Shown here: positions 41,927 to 53,550 of the stretch, one piece after another
Layout of the letters: each line of letters starts with the position of its first letter
How positions within the stretch are numbered: the first letter of the stretch is position 1
NCBI GenBank assembly: GCA_036936605.1
Contig: JAUPFV010000002.1
Coordinates: 268,406,770 to 268,470,769 of the forward strand
DNA length: 64,000 bases
Direction: 5' to 3'
DNA from: Limnanthes douglasii subsp. nivea
Taxonomy: Eukaryota; Streptophyta; Magnoliopsida; Brassicales; Limnanthaceae
The notes under the pieces: model-generated
The model's input: the letters and a program-made list of their open reading frames with translations, nothing else
The model's database searches: none
Told to the model about the DNA's origin: nothing
Program-made: the position numbers and the translations under genes

Positions 41927-43673
41927 ACACCCCCAATCTTGATAGTTGCCACAAATTCCAAAGTTGTTATCCGGAGGTGAAAAACAACCAGAATCGTTTG
42001 GTATCCCATTCGAAAAATAAGGGTCGGAACTAGGTTGAACGGTGCCATTAGCAGACATATAAGCAAGACCATCGTCTGGATACAGCTCAGGTTGATTAAA
42101 TGAAGAACTCATTGGACTCAACTCGATTTCAGGTAGCAGTAATGGTAACGAGCTGGTGTTAAGTTCAGCATCATCAAAAGAGTTTAGATAATTGTCAAGG
42201 AAGGATAGACAATCAAATGGGGTTTCTTGAGTAACAAGATTAGTTGTATGGCTTTCTAGAATAGTAGTTGGTGTAGGGTTGGGGTTGCTAATGTTTTCAA
42301 CGTAGTTCTGAAGAACTGTTTTGTTTCCTTTTATGGTTTTCCTTCTTAGAGTATTATTCCAATGGTTTTTTATATTGTTTTCGCTTCTCCCCGGAATAAG
42401 TTTAGCTATGGCAGCCCAACGATTACCCACTTCTGAATGAGCTTGAACAAGGATCCTCTCTTCCTCCTCAGTCCATCTACCTTTCTGGAAAAAGAAAAGA
42501 TAGAAAAGTTATTTAGGAATTGGTTTGTTCTTCTTTTTGTTGTTATATAATTATTAGAGAGTTTACCTTGAGATTAGGACAGAGATGATGGTTCCACCTC
42601 TCTCGACATTGTTTGGCAGATCTTCCATTGAGATGATTAGCTATTAGTGTCCATCTTCCTTCTCCATGCTCCCTCACCGACCTAACCAGTTCTCTTTTAT
42701 TTTTTAAACCACACAACCCTAAAATGTTTAGTTTTGACAAACTAGAATCTAGAGGAAAGCAAAATAAAAGAAAATTTTTAAAAACTAAAATAAAAGGGAA
42801 CAAAAGGATAAAGAAAACCCTGAATAAATGAATTATTAATTAAAAATTAAATTTGTTATTAATAAATAATAATAATAAAATGTGTATTTTTAACAAAATT
42901 TAAAATATAATAATTAAAAGAATAAAATCATATTTTTGTCTGTTCTACAATTTTTTCATTCATTGATTCCTTTTGTAAATTCTCTATTATAGTTATTGTG
43001 TTTCAGATTTATGTTCATATGATTTTAAATTTTTATCCGAAGCCTCGAAGAGATTTAGAATAAATAAAAATATGTTTATAGAATAAAAGTTAAACTATAA
43101 AAAAAAATGAAAATGAAAGATTCATTGATGGTTGTTTGAATTCGATTTATACAATAAATATTTTATATATGTTAAAAGGGTTATAATTTTTTGTTTAACT
43201 AACTTTTAGTTATGTAATAAGGTTTTGAATTGCTAATGGATTAATTCCGTCCAATTTTTTATACTTTTATGGCACATCATTCCTTTTGTTTTATTAAAAA
43301 AATTATTTAATGGTTGGTTGTTTTGAATAAAAAAATAGTTTTTATTTTTTCAAAAAAAATTAAATATTTTAATTTTATATTATTTATTAATACTAGTTTT
43401 TTAGTAACTGGTTTATTTATTTTTATTTTTTATCTTTAAAATTTTATTATAATTTACATCAATAAAAAACTTTAAATAAAAAAATATGAAAAAACCTCTA
43501 AAAAAGAATATGATTTAAACCATTAAAAATATCCAAAATTTAGATTAAATATTAAGCAATAACAACAAATAAGAAATAAAAGGATTTTAAACATATTTTT
43601 TTTTAAATTAAAATCAATTTATTTTACTTTATTACAATTTTTAGTATCTTTAATGCAGGTCTCAATTAATAAA

Positions 43674-43712
<39 letters not shown>

Positions 43713-44108
43713 TGAATTTAAATTTGAATTTGTTTTAGATAATTAAATTGAACATCAACCAACCATAATAGGATCAATTGATTGTAATTTTAGATGATAT
43801 ATTTAAATAATATTTATGGCTCATCAAATAATTTTAACGAACATTTTATACATGTACACTATCAAAATTCAGAAGTATATATATAGAAAGAGATCACCTG
43901 TCCTCTATGTCAGTCCATTGTCCTCTCCTCATAAGCTTGTTATTCACTTGAGCGATCCCGAGACTATGAGGGTTCCCCTCTGTACATGTTAGTGCAGAAC
44001 TCCTTCGGTAACTAAAATCAACCAAAATAAATTTCTTTATTAAAAAAATGACTTTTTTATTTACAGAAGATTATATACAAAAACTTACATAAGGTTGTTA
44101 ATGGTCAT
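41915..44108 (-). CDS. R2R3-MYB transcription factor, MYB98/115/118-like
   Basis: Four exons join in frame to 276 codons: 44108-44089, 44011-43898, 42693-42567, 42484-41915. All three introns (77, 1,204 and 82 bp) have GT-AG ends. The ATG at 44108 has an in-frame TAA two codons upstream and A at -3. R2 spans residues 36-87 and R3 88-136; Trp spacing fits MYB repeats (QWT, GRWTLIA, RERWNHH; then [20 protein letters not shown]). [14 protein letters not shown] in R2 and the Trp at the start of R3 place it with the MYB98/MYB115/MYB118 group, regulators in gametophyte and seed of Arabidopsis. In R2 the usual HLRP reads HLCP, an uncommon change beside the DNA-reading helix. The C-terminal 140 residues are Ser, Pro and Asn rich with acidic patches, as in an activation region. 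No stop or shift was found, so it looks functional. Confidence 0.9.
43674..43712. repeat. ATT microsatellite in MYB intron
   Basis: About 13 ATT units within the 1.2-kb second intron of the MYB gene. Confidence 0.92.
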
Positions 44109-44180
44109 AGTTTAAACCAGTTAACCTATGAACCTTCTCCCTTAGATTAGATGTGAAAATGTTATAGGAACTCTAACTAG

Positions 44181-44188
44181 TATTTATA
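44181..44188 (-). promoter_or_regulatory. TATA box of the MYB gene
   Basis: TATAAATA on the minus strand lies 73 bp upstream of the MYB ATG, which allows a 5' untranslated region of about 40-45 nt. Context CCTATAAATACT is a good plant TATA box. Confidence 0.72.
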
Positions 44189-44947
44189 GGTATAGATTAT
44201 TATTTGTGTACATAATCTCTATTAAATTTAATAATTGATATTTGATCTAATATTGATGCAAATATTACGGGTTAATATAATAAAACCCCTTTATAAAAAT
44301 GAGAACTTTTGGAGTAGTTCTTGATTGTTTCTAATATAACTTATAGTGTTTCATAGTTTTTTTTTTCTTTTAAATTGCATTTCTTATAAAGTTTTATTTA
44401 CAATCATTTTAATAATTATACTATTCGAGTACAATTATAGACTAAAATTTTGATCAATGTTAAACCAAAATTAACCAAACGTTTTGAGATTATTTATTTA
44501 TGAATCACTCGTCATGCATCCATTAGTGTTTTGGGCACAAATAATATTTTTTCCAATATTGGAGTCTCAAAAGTAATTTTATATGTATATATATTTTTAC
44601 TATTTTAAATATTTTAAATATTTTCGTATTAAATGTTAGTTATAAAGATTTGAATGGTTATCGATGTAAAAATATTTAGAGTTAAAATAAACAAAGGTCC
44701 TTCAAAATATTATGAATTGATCAAATATTTTTAATATTGATTTTTAAGATATCGTTTTATGAAAATTTACATTATGGTACATATATGGAAAAACAGAGTA
44801 TTGCGAAATTATTATCCAAGAAACAGAGTTTGGGGATTTGATTTTGGAGCTTCAATCAGTCGTCGGAATTGTTTTACTGGATCCTGGAGAACACGATAGA
44901 GGAGTGAAAAAAATTCACCAAATCCTTCGAAAGAGAATTCATTATCA
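44189..44947. other. MYB upstream region
   Basis: AT-rich sequence between the MYB TATA box and the first recognisable codons of LINE-2. It presumably contains the MYB promoter. No operator could be named; runs of T and A predominate. Confidence 0.4.
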
Positions 44948-46357
44948 ATGTCTGTAATTTCTTTCCAGCAAGAAACAGAGTTTCCACCTTTGCAAAAAAA
45001 CAAACAAGTTCTTCAACAAGGTACATCTTTAAATAATAATTATATTAATATTCTACCTAATGCGGGAGTATCACAAATATAAGACTTAATCTAACGTTTG
45101 AACAATCAAACTATAAAAAATCAGAATAATCAAATTTCAGTTCATCCTAAAGTCTTTTAAGATCTTATGCCGATTTATTAAAAACTAACGTGAAAGAAGT
45201 CTGTCATGAGAATGTCATAATTTAAAAAAACATTGATCATGTTGTCATTCAATTTGAGGTAAAACAAAGGTAAATTCTTCAAATGAAATCAAGACGGGCT
45301 CTCACTAGAAAGTTCGCCACAAGAAAACTAAGTATTGTTGGTCATTATAGTATTACTCAGTGGTATTTCAGACATATTTTCATTGAATTTGAAATTAATG
45401 ATGATATTAAGAAAATCTAACGAAGAAATGTATGGACAGTGGGTAACAAACCCATAAAGCTATTGAAATGGATTCATTTTTTCAACATAGGCCAAGAATA
45501 TCCTAGTACACCTGTTTGGATTAGACTACCAACTCTACTTGAATACATGTTTAATGAGGACACAATAAAAACTATAGCAAAGGCAATCAATTCTCTTTTG
45601 AGTATTTGGTGCCTCCAAATAATAGAGTCAGACACAATTGTGGCAATGTCTGGCTTGACATAGTTTATGGATCAGCTTCGGAGAAGAAGATGGTTTCTGG
45701 CATGACATAGTTTATGGTCCATTTTCAACCTATTACCTAAAGTGCAAACATCTTGGACACTCCCTAAAAGACTGTAAAAACATGAATCATTCACAAGAAA
45801 AACAACTTGCTGATTCTTTACTTATTGATACTTTAAAATCCTCTATATTAGAACCAAAGGGAACTATAATACCTATAATATGGTCTATTATTAGCAATGG
45901 AAAAAATAAATAAGAAACCTCAAGACAACATTGTCAGTGATTGCCAAAAGAGTTTACAAGATGCACAATTTGATAAAGATGGGGCAATGCATAAAGCAGA
46001 CAATAATATATTAACAACGGGCAACAAATCAGGTTGCAGTGACTCTTTATTGAAACCCAACATTGTCAGTGATTCTGAAGTTATAGAAGATCTTCATGTC
46101 TTAGAGATTGAGGTTATATTTACTATCAATATGGATTTTGACTATTCTGTTTTAGTTACAAATTCTTCAACTAGAGAAACTATAGGTAGTCTCTAAGTTC
46201 TCGTGGACTAAGGAATAAACATACTGAGAAAATCTTAAAGAGAGTTGAGTATATGAAAACTAAGAAAACTAAAAGTTGGAATTCCAAAGGTCATATATCA
46301 TCCAAAACCATAGAGTTTAAAGGTTCTCGAAAACCTTCTATCAACCCTCTTAAATGA
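44948..46357 (+). pseudogene. LINE-2 ORF1 relic
   Basis: Begins with an ATG at 44948 followed by QQETEFPPLQKNK, comparable with the start of LINE-1 ORF1 (SSVEFPLLRK). The DUF4283-like part reads VGHYSITQWYFRHIFIEF near 45340-45390, then 45439-45660 MGNKPIKLLKWI and TPVWIRLPTLLEYMF. A zinc knuckle remnant (CKHLGHSLKDC) is at about 45750-45780. The C-terminus ends SSKTIEFKGSRKP..., matching LINE-1, with the TGA at 46355-46357. A short local duplication around 45655-45715 repeats a GACATAGTTTATGG word. Several stops. Confidence 0.78.
46354..46357 (+). promoter_or_regulatory. ATGA overlap of ORF1 stop and ORF2 start in LINE-2
   Basis: AAATGACAG: the ATG at 46354 opens the endonuclease frame (NCNVRGLGNKET), and the TGA at 46355 ends the ORF1 frame. 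It is the same arrangement as in LINE-1 at 11734-11737. Confidence 0.7.
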
Positions 46358-46547
46358 CAGTTTCCATCTTAAACTGTAATGTAAGAGGTTTAGGGAACAA
46401 AGAGACTATAAGAAGATTAAAATCTCTCAAAATCAGAAAAACAAACTTTATGACATTTCAATAACCTATGATTTCTCAGCGCAACCTCGAGCTTGTCTAA
46501 AAAAGTTAGGTTTTCAATGATTTAATGGAAATGTAAATAATAAAATC

Positions 46548-46631
46548 TGGATGTTATGGAAAAATTAATTCACTGTGGATGTTATGGAAAAATTAATTCA
46601 CTGTGGATGTTATGGAAAAATTAATTCACTT
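46548..46631. repeat. 28-bp tandem triplication in LINE-2
   Basis: TGGATGTTATGGAAAAATTA starts at 46548, 46576 and 46604. Copies are almost identical, so the slippage is recent relative to the decay of the LINE. Confidence 0.93.
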
Positions 46632-47198
46632 TAATGTTGAGCATCAATCCATGGACGAAGAATTTAGAGCTACAGTTGTTTATGTTAAATGTAAAAGAGA
46701 ATTGAGAACTGCTCAATGGGACAACATAAGATCAATTAAAGATGGAACTAATGAGTGGTTTGCTCTTGGGACTTTAATTCCATTTAAACTATAATGAGAA
46801 ATTGTCTTGCTTATCTATTTGTTTAAGAAGTATTGAAGATTTCAATAATATTCTTATGGACTGTCAATTAAATGTTGTTGGGTTTTCAGGCTCGAAATTC
46901 ACCTAGACAAATGGGAGAAAGTGAAAAATATTGGATTGTGTCATATATAACACCTCTTGGCTTAACTACTTTGATAACACTAAGGTTAATCATCTTGCTA
47001 TGACATTCTCGGATCACTCTCATATTAGTATCTCTCTATCATCTAATCAATGGAAGATCAAATTATCTTTTAAGTTTCTCAATATATGGATTATGCACAA
47101 ATATTTTCTGAATATGATGGAGAATAATGGGACTGAAGAAATGGTTGGTAACCCTTTAGAGAAGTTTTGGAATAAACTCAAGAGGTTAAAATCTTAAC

Positions 47199-47805
47199 TA
47201 AAAATTTGGAACGCTGAAATCTTTGGTAATTTTTTTTACTCTTTAAAGCAAGTGGAGGATAAGGTCAACTTCAGAGAATTAAACTTCCAAATCTCTAAGC
47301 ACTCGGAGGACAAGTTATTATTAGATAGATCTAAATATACTCACTTACAACTACTTCCAAGAGAGGAGGCCTATTGGGGATAAAACAACTCACTCTAACT
47401 GGTTAAAAGATAGTGACATAAACATTGCTTCGTTCCACAAATTTGTTAAGAAAATAAGTAGGAGAAACAGAATCAACATAATTTGGAATAGTAATGCTTG
47501 GTTAGAAAATCATAATTTTATTGGTAACTTAACATAGGAGTATTTCAAAAATTTATTAACGGAGTCTCCAAATTCTATAGAAAATGATGAATTATTTGAC
47601 TACATCCCTCAGCTGATAACACAGGAGGACAACACCATGCTAATGGTTATACCTCATGAAACTGAAACCTCAAATGTAATAAAATCTCTAAATCCTAATT
47701 GTGTTGTTGACTCTGATGGTTTTAATGGGAAATTTTTTAAACCTGTTGGAGCATCATCTTTAAGGACTTATGTGAAGCTATTGGTGAAATTTTTAAAGAC
47801 ATGCT
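47199..47805 (+). pseudogene. LINE-2 RT, upstream part
   Basis: Reads the ORF2 linker and first RT segment: WLKDSDINIASFHKFVKK (compare WLKDSDRNTKAYHSFVRK in LINE-1), then EYFKNLLTESPN and a DSDGFNGKFFK block typical of early RT (usual form PGPDGFxxxFF). Interrupted at 47805 by the 5' LTR of Gypsy-3. Confidence 0.78.
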
Positions 47806-48102
47806 TGTAAAGAAAATAGAATATTGGAGATCAAAATGAAAATGAATAAAACCTTGTATGATAAATTATATAGTTGTGGGCGAGATTATAAGCTTTGTGT
47901 ATAGATTAAGGAATAATATGCAATTAGTCCCTTTATGTAACAATTTTTGTTAAATCTGATTTGCACCTATATATAAAGGCCAAGGTTGAACTGAGAAAAG
48001 GATTCCGACTTTTGAGATTAAACTACTTGCACTTCTTGATTTTCTCTCTCTAGAAACTACTTCTCTTTACTCTTCTCTACGAACTATATTAAAACCACAT
48101 CA
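47806..48102 (+). repeat. Gypsy-3 5' LTR
   Basis: 297 bp, starts TGTAAAG and ends CACATCA. Closely matches 57689-58002 along its full length, for example TATATATAAAGGCCAAGG and TAAACTACTTGCACTTCTTG in both. A TATATATAAAGG TATA-type promoter word lies near 47971. Confidence 0.9.
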
Positions 48103-48122
48103 AATGGGCGACTTCACAGGCG
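48103..48122 (+). promoter_or_regulatory. Gypsy-3 primer-binding site
   Basis: TGGGCGACTTCACAGGCGAC-like sequence follows the LTR by two bases. It resembles the TGGCGACTCCxCTGGGGAC site (Arg-type tRNA) used by many Tat and Ogre elements, with changes. Confidence 0.6.
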
Positions 48123-48214
48123 ACAATTTCTATTCATGCCTTGATTTTTCTAGTTCAATTCCTATTACATTATAATTGTTCTTGTCAAATCTTTGAAAGC
48201 TATTTTAATCGACA

Positions 48215-50035
48215 ATGGATCCGAAAAATGAAAGTGATTCTCTGGTTTAGAAATTAGTTGAAATACTAAAGCTTGATTTGCAAGGAGAGGATGATATGCA
48301 AGATGAGTCTATTCCAGCTCAACAAACTCAATTAGACATTAAAATGCAAATGAATCAACTATTAGATAAAATCACAGCTCCAAATGAGAATTATGATCAG
48401 AGAGAACAAGAAATTCAATCAGCTAGATTGAGATCAGAGGTGAAGCAAGTGGATGAAAAAAATGACGTTTGCAACCGATCTGATCAATCTTACACAGTTC
48501 TTCAAGTTTGAAAAGAGCAGAAAAAACGCATTTTGAATCATTTAAAGAGTGTCACACTTCACGAAAAGAGAAAAAATACAAATAGAGGTATATTACGTGT
48601 GATGATGAGATGGAAAGTTCAGGTCCTGAGTTTAACAGCTACCGAGGATCTTCGAAAGAAGAAAAAGGTCGACCTCGAAAATTGCAAAAAGAATACAAAA
48701 CAATGAAGGAAAGTGTACCACGATGTTAAAGGGAAGTTGAATTGTGTGAAGGGAACACATTGAATCAGTACAACGAAATGGCTGATCGGAATTTATACGT
48801 TGTCATGGGAACGGGAAATGATAATCAGTGGTTCAAGGGGTTGATTGGAGAAATTCTCATTTGACAACTCAGATAAGATTTTTCTCCCTTCCGAAGCGGT
48901 TTTATACCTCAAAGGTTGAAAACTTCGATAGGATGTAAGACCTTAACGAACACATCGAACAGTTTAAAAATTACATGATGAATTTCAAGGACGATGATAG
49001 GTTGGTGTATAAAGCTTTCTCCAAAATTTCAAAGGAACAGCCTTCAAGTGGTATAATAGGATTCTGAGGGGGTCTATTTCCAATTTGAGGGATTTTTATA
49101 CAATATTCCAAATATAATTTGTGGGAAGTAAAGATATGCGGGTAAATGGAGATACAATAATTCAGTTCAAACAAACAGTTGGAGAGAAACTTAAAGACTA
49201 TACTAAGCGTTTTTGTTAACCAAGGTTGGTTTGCATAACAGTGAGGAGTTGGTAGCAGTGGCAGTATTTCGACAAGGATAATTACTAGGTGAATTAGCTA
49301 ATGAAACAATGAAGTGAAGAGCTTAAACTTTTGAAACAATGAAACAATGGCTCATGTGGAGGAGAAAATTAAGATAGAAGAATCGATTAGAGTTCTAAGA
49401 GTGGTTGTGACTAATCAAAAGAGCTCAGCACAAGTGCCAAACAATCAAGGAAAGTCTTTGAACTTGGCTCAACCAGCGTGTCTGAGGAACAACAACAATT
49501 TACCTCCTCGAACTGGAGGGTATTCAACTCAAGGAACGGGGTATTAGTTTCAAAGACCGAGGCCCAATCAGTGGATAAGACCGGAGTACTATATCGATTT
49601 AACTGAAAATATTGCTACAATATATGAAAAGACAAAGGGATACGTGAGTTTCAAGAAGCCCGCCCCGATAAATAGGCCAAGGGAAAAGCAAAATAACAGG
49701 TTTTGTAAGTATCATAATGACATCGGACATGATACTGTAAACTGTATTACTTTAATAAAATGAGGTGCATACTCTAATTGAGAATGGAAAATTGCTGGCC
49801 TATGTGAAAGGACATAGCAATGCATCAAAGGTTCCTGTTGCATTGACTTTACAGGGAACAAATCCAAATGCATAGGCATAAAATTTAATGATTCTGGATT
49901 CCAAGATTGATACTTTCGATGCTGCATCGGAATACTTAAATACGTGCCCGGATCGGTTGATTTTGATGGTAGCAGATTAGCCAGTGAAACAAGGTCGAGT
50001 TTGAAGTCTATGTGAATATTTTGAGTCATGTGCAA
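48215..50035 (+). pseudogene. Gypsy-3 gag relic
   Basis: The ATG at 48215 opens an acidic, Gln-rich N-terminus with a stop after 11 codons; it continues as 48278-48511. The capsid core is seen near 49010-49190 (AFKWYNRIL, then FVGSKDMRVNGDTIIQFKQ), with conserved AxxW(Y) block. Near 49685-49750 stands FCKYHNDIGHDTVNC, the knuckle-like motif of Tat gag. A long tail follows to the protease region. Several stops. Confidence 0.75.
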
Positions 50036-50049
50036 TTTTTGGAGGAGAC

Positions 50050-50620
50050 ACTATGACTGGAAATACCGAAAATTCTAAAAAAAATCATGTAGTAAGCTTA
50101 GCTACTTAGATAGAATGAGGGATGTCTACTCATCTGCATGGTAAGAGAGATGTTCCTTTTATTCTTTTTTATTAAAATGATTTGACAGACACTATAGGTC
50201 CTCATGAAGATGTAGTGGTTATTAGAGTAGAGGTAGCTGGTGTCAAAATCTGACGCATAGTAATAGATGTAGGGAGCTCTGCAAATGTTCTTTTCAAATC
50301 AACTTATGATAGAATGCGCAATCGTTCTCGAATTTCCAAAACAGGTCGTACTATAATTGGATTCACAGGCGTGACAGCACAAGTAATTGGGGAATTCGAG
50401 GGAGAGGTATGTTTGGGAAATGGAACTTTTAGAAAGAAGGTTCAGGTTTTATTTATAGTAGTAGACTTTCTGACCAGCTATAATGCCATTTTTGGGAGAT
50501 CTTGGCTTTTGAGGATGTACGTAGTTATCTCCACAGTCCACCAGTGCTTGAAGTATGTCATCGGAGATCGTGTGGGGTCATCTGAAGTGATCAGAAGGTT
50601 GTTATAGAATGGTATTCCAC
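50050..50620 (+). pseudogene. Gypsy-3 protease relic
   Basis: Reads MTGNTENSKKNHVVSLAT, then TIGPHEDVVVIRVEVAG and IVIDVGSSANVLF: the active-site Asp is present but Thr of DTG is Val. Frame 50314-50607 holds the C-terminal half with AIFGRSWLLRMYVVISTVHQ. The same text occurs in Gypsy-1, -2 and -4. Confidence 0.78.
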
Positions 50621-50879
50621 AGCTCTTCGAATTCGAGGGCCGAGCAGTGGTAATAAAATGGTGAATAGCAATTAGGGGGTTGACCTCGGATGTTGAGGAA
50701 GGGGCTGATGATCCAATGGAAACCCTAGGTTCTTTAACGGTAGGTGAAAATATAGAAGAATATGCTTTTCCTAATGGAAAATTACTTCGAATAGGAACCT
50801 TACGGACCGCAGCTTTACGCCATCAGTTGTTATAGTTTTTGTTTCACAATTTGGATGCTTTCGCTTGAAAAACAAAAAA

Positions 50880-51822
50880 TGTGGTGGGAGTTCCAGTCGA
50901 AGTGATATGTCACAGTCTAGCAATTATCCAAAGGTTAAACCTATTATACAGAAAAGACATGCTTTCTCTTTTGAGAAAGTAGAGGCTATCGTTGTTGATG
51001 TGCATCATTTATCAAAGGTTGGGCATATAAGGGAGTCATATAAGGGACAACAAACCCAGTGGTAGTTAAAAAGAAGAATGGGAAATAGATAATGTGCGTC
51101 GACTTCACAAATCTAAATTGATCTTGTCCTAAAGATCCATTCCTTGTTGCTCGAATAGACCAATTGATTTATTCCACTTTAGGAAATAAAATTTTGTCTT
51201 TTATGGATGCCTTTCCAGGTTATAATCAAATTCAGATGGATCCAAATGACCAAAAGAGTACCACACTCATCACAGAGTGAGGTTTGCATTGTAATAGGGT
51301 TATGCCTTTTGGGTTAAAAATGTTGGAGCAACATATCAGAGGTTAATGAATGAAGTATTCGTTTCTCAGATCGGAAGAAATATTGAGGTGTATATTGATG
51401 ACATGTTGGTCAATAGTTTAGCAGATGATGCACACTTGGAAGATTTGAAGGAGACGTTTTTTAGTTTAAGGGTTATTAGATTGAAGTTAAATCCTGAGAA
51501 GTGTACCTTTGGAGTTCGATCAGGAAAAAATTTGGCTTATGTTATTAGTGAAAAGGGGATGGAAGCTAACCCAGAACAACTAAAGGCTCTAGTATCACTG
51601 ACATCACCTCAAACTATCAAAGAAATACAGATCATAACAGGATGGTTAACTCCTCTTAACAGATTCATTTCTAGATTTTTTTACAAATGTTTCCATTTTT
51701 TCCAAGTGTTACGAAGACCAAAAGAATTTGAGTGGACCTCAGAATGTGAAGAAATATTTTCAAGCATTAAAAAAATATTGTCATCACCAGAGATAATGTC
51801 CAAGCCTCAAGTTAGAGAATAA
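50880..51822 (+). pseudogene. Gypsy-3 reverse transcriptase
   Basis: Starts with the block KVGHIRES near 51018, continues in other frames with MCVDFTNLN-x-SCPKDPF, then ILSFMDAFPGYNQIQMDP and a GATYQRLMNEVF block. The frame 51346-51822 (158 codons) carries the catalytic YIDDMLVNS, then RLKLNPEKCTFGVRSGK and PQTIKEIQIITGWL of the thumb and connection. Both Asp of YIDD are intact, but stops lie at three places upstream. Confidence 0.85.
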
Positions 51823-52630
51823 CTCTCATTGTATATCGCGGTATCGGATTGTGCAGTAAGTGTTGTTTTGATAAGTGAAGATTTGGGAATTTCGAAGCTG
51901 GTGTATTATGTCAAGCAAGAGTTTAGTGGCAACAGAAAAAATGTATTTGAAGCTCGAAAAATTGGATCTCACTTTAGTAGTGGCTGCCAGGAAGATGCAT
52001 CATTATTTTCAAGCTAACACTATTAAGGTTCAAACTTCATTCCCACTTAAAAGTTTTTTACAACGCCCTGATATTTTTGGGAGGATGACCAAATGGTCAG
52101 TTGAGTTGAGAGATTTTGATATAATCTTTTCACCTCAGACGGCTATCAAGGCCCAAGCCTTAGAATATTTTCTTGTTGAATTCCATTCAATTATATCAAA
52201 CGAAAAGATGAACAAGGAGGTCTTGCCAAGCGGTTCAATGTGGATAGTTCGAACTGATGGGGGCTCTAGCATTTGAGGATGCAGTGCTGTGAGTTCAGTT
52301 GATTGCTCAATCTGGATAAACAATGTTTCAATCCATTAAATTTGGCTTTCATGCAGCAAATAATGAAGCTGAATATGAAGTTTCATTTGTTGGTTTAAGG
52401 TTTGCGAACATTTGTAGGGAAACTTCAGTTTTTTTAGAAACATATTCCCAATTAGTATAAAATCAGGTGGCTGGTGTTTCCGAAGTCAAAAAGACCATTT
52501 AATTTTATATATTTGTGAGCTTTGTAATTTAACTTTTCTGTTCGATCATATTAAGCATATTAGCCGAGGAGACAACACAGTTGTTGATTCTTTGGAAACC
52601 GTGGCCTACGCAGAAGAATACCCTTGGATT
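51823..52630 (+). pseudogene. Gypsy-3 RNase H pair
   Basis: The first RNase H begins at about 51829 (YIAVSDCAVSVVLISED, then KLVYYVKQEF) and continues in frame 51875-52276 (LKLEKLDLTLVVAARKMHHY, then WSVELRDFDIIF). A second, different RNase H begins at about 52236 with WIVRTDGGSSI, then KFGFHAANNEAEYEVSF and HISRGDNTVVDSL near 52555-52590. Its Asp (RTDG), Glu (EAEYE) and last Asp can be seen. Two RNase H domains in this order are the mark of the Tat lineage. Confidence 0.8.
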
Positions 52631-52669
52631 TTATTATGGTAGAGTCCTTCGATTTTAACCCACTCAGAG

Positions 52670-53550
52670 CAGTGTAAATATGCAGAAGAAGTTTTCGTTA
52701 CACCAGATGTAATTCGAAGTAGTTGGAGAACTGATATTCTGAATTTCTTTTTAAGAGGAACATTGCCTCAAAATATGCAATTGGATAAGAAGTTGAAAAG
52801 TAAAGCATGTGGCTATATTGTGTTAGATGGGGTCTTATACAAAAAGGTGTTGAGTAGGCCATTATTGTGTTGCTTGAACCAACATGAGTCACGTGAAATT
52901 TTGTTAGAGTTATATGATGGAGAGGGTTCAGCACATGGTGGGTTCAATGCATTGACGCGTCGAATTTTGCTTGCATGATATTATTGGCCTTCGATTATGA
53001 ATGATGCTAATAATTTAATTCGATGTTGTGATACTTGTCAATGATTCGCTAATTCTATTCATAAACCTTCAGTTCCACTCATATCCATTACTGAAGCCGT
53101 CCCTTTTGATAGATGGGCAATAGATTTAGTTGGACCATTGCCAATGGCTTCTAGAGGACATCAAATGATTATTATGGCGGTGGACTATTTTACGAGTGGG
53201 CAGAGGTTGAACCATTGTCTGGAACAAATCCAAGGATGCAATTAAGTTCATTATAAACAGTATTTGTTGTCGCTTTGGAGTATCTCAAAAAAATACCACG
53301 AATAATGGTCTTCAATTTAACAACAGAGAAATTACTTCTTTTTGTGCTTCGAGGAGAATAACAGAATGTTTTTCTACACCTTTTCATCCCCAAACAAATG
53401 GTCAGGTAGAGGTGACAAATAGATTTATCTTAGAATCTTTAAATAAGAATTTGACAAGGACTGCAAGAAAATGGCCTACCTATTTGAAATTTTTTCTTTT
53501 TGAATAATTGGCACACTGTTTCCTACCTTGTTGTCCCAAGAAGGTTTTAA
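52670..53550 (+). pseudogene. Gypsy-3 integrase relic
   Basis: Zinc region: GGFNALTRRILLA, then YYWPSIMNDANN and RCCDTC (about 52935-53045; the HHCC pattern is complete apart from changes in spacing). Core: AVPFDRWAIDLVGPLPMASR with the first catalytic Asp (about 53095-53160), then AVDYFT. The second Asp (TNNGLQF instead of DNGxQF) and the Glu block (FHPQTNGQVEVTNRF, about 53380-53420) follow in shifting frames. Ends without a C-terminal domain near 53550. Confidence 0.78.

Larger units (their letters stand above)
46354..47198 (+). pseudogene. LINE-2 endonuclease relic
   Basis: Opens with NCNVRGLGNKETIRRLKSL, homologous to the LINE-1 start (NWNARGLANKETMQRLKSL). A frame at 46603-46794 contains VVYVKCKREL, as in LINE-1 (VVYAKCKRDQ). 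The segment at 46931-47197 includes LDCVIYNTSW and FSDHSHISISL, where the catalytic Asp-His pair is still visible. The catalytic GDFN block reads LGTLIPF and is lost. A 28-bp word is repeated three times just before this at 46548-46631. Confidence 0.76.

Noticed and set aside
42543..42803. 86-codon frame starting at 42803 as the true N-terminus of the MYB
   Set aside because: Its first 37 residues are translated intron. A 3' splice site at 42694 and the upstream exons at 44108-44089 and 44011-43898 give a correct R2 repeat.
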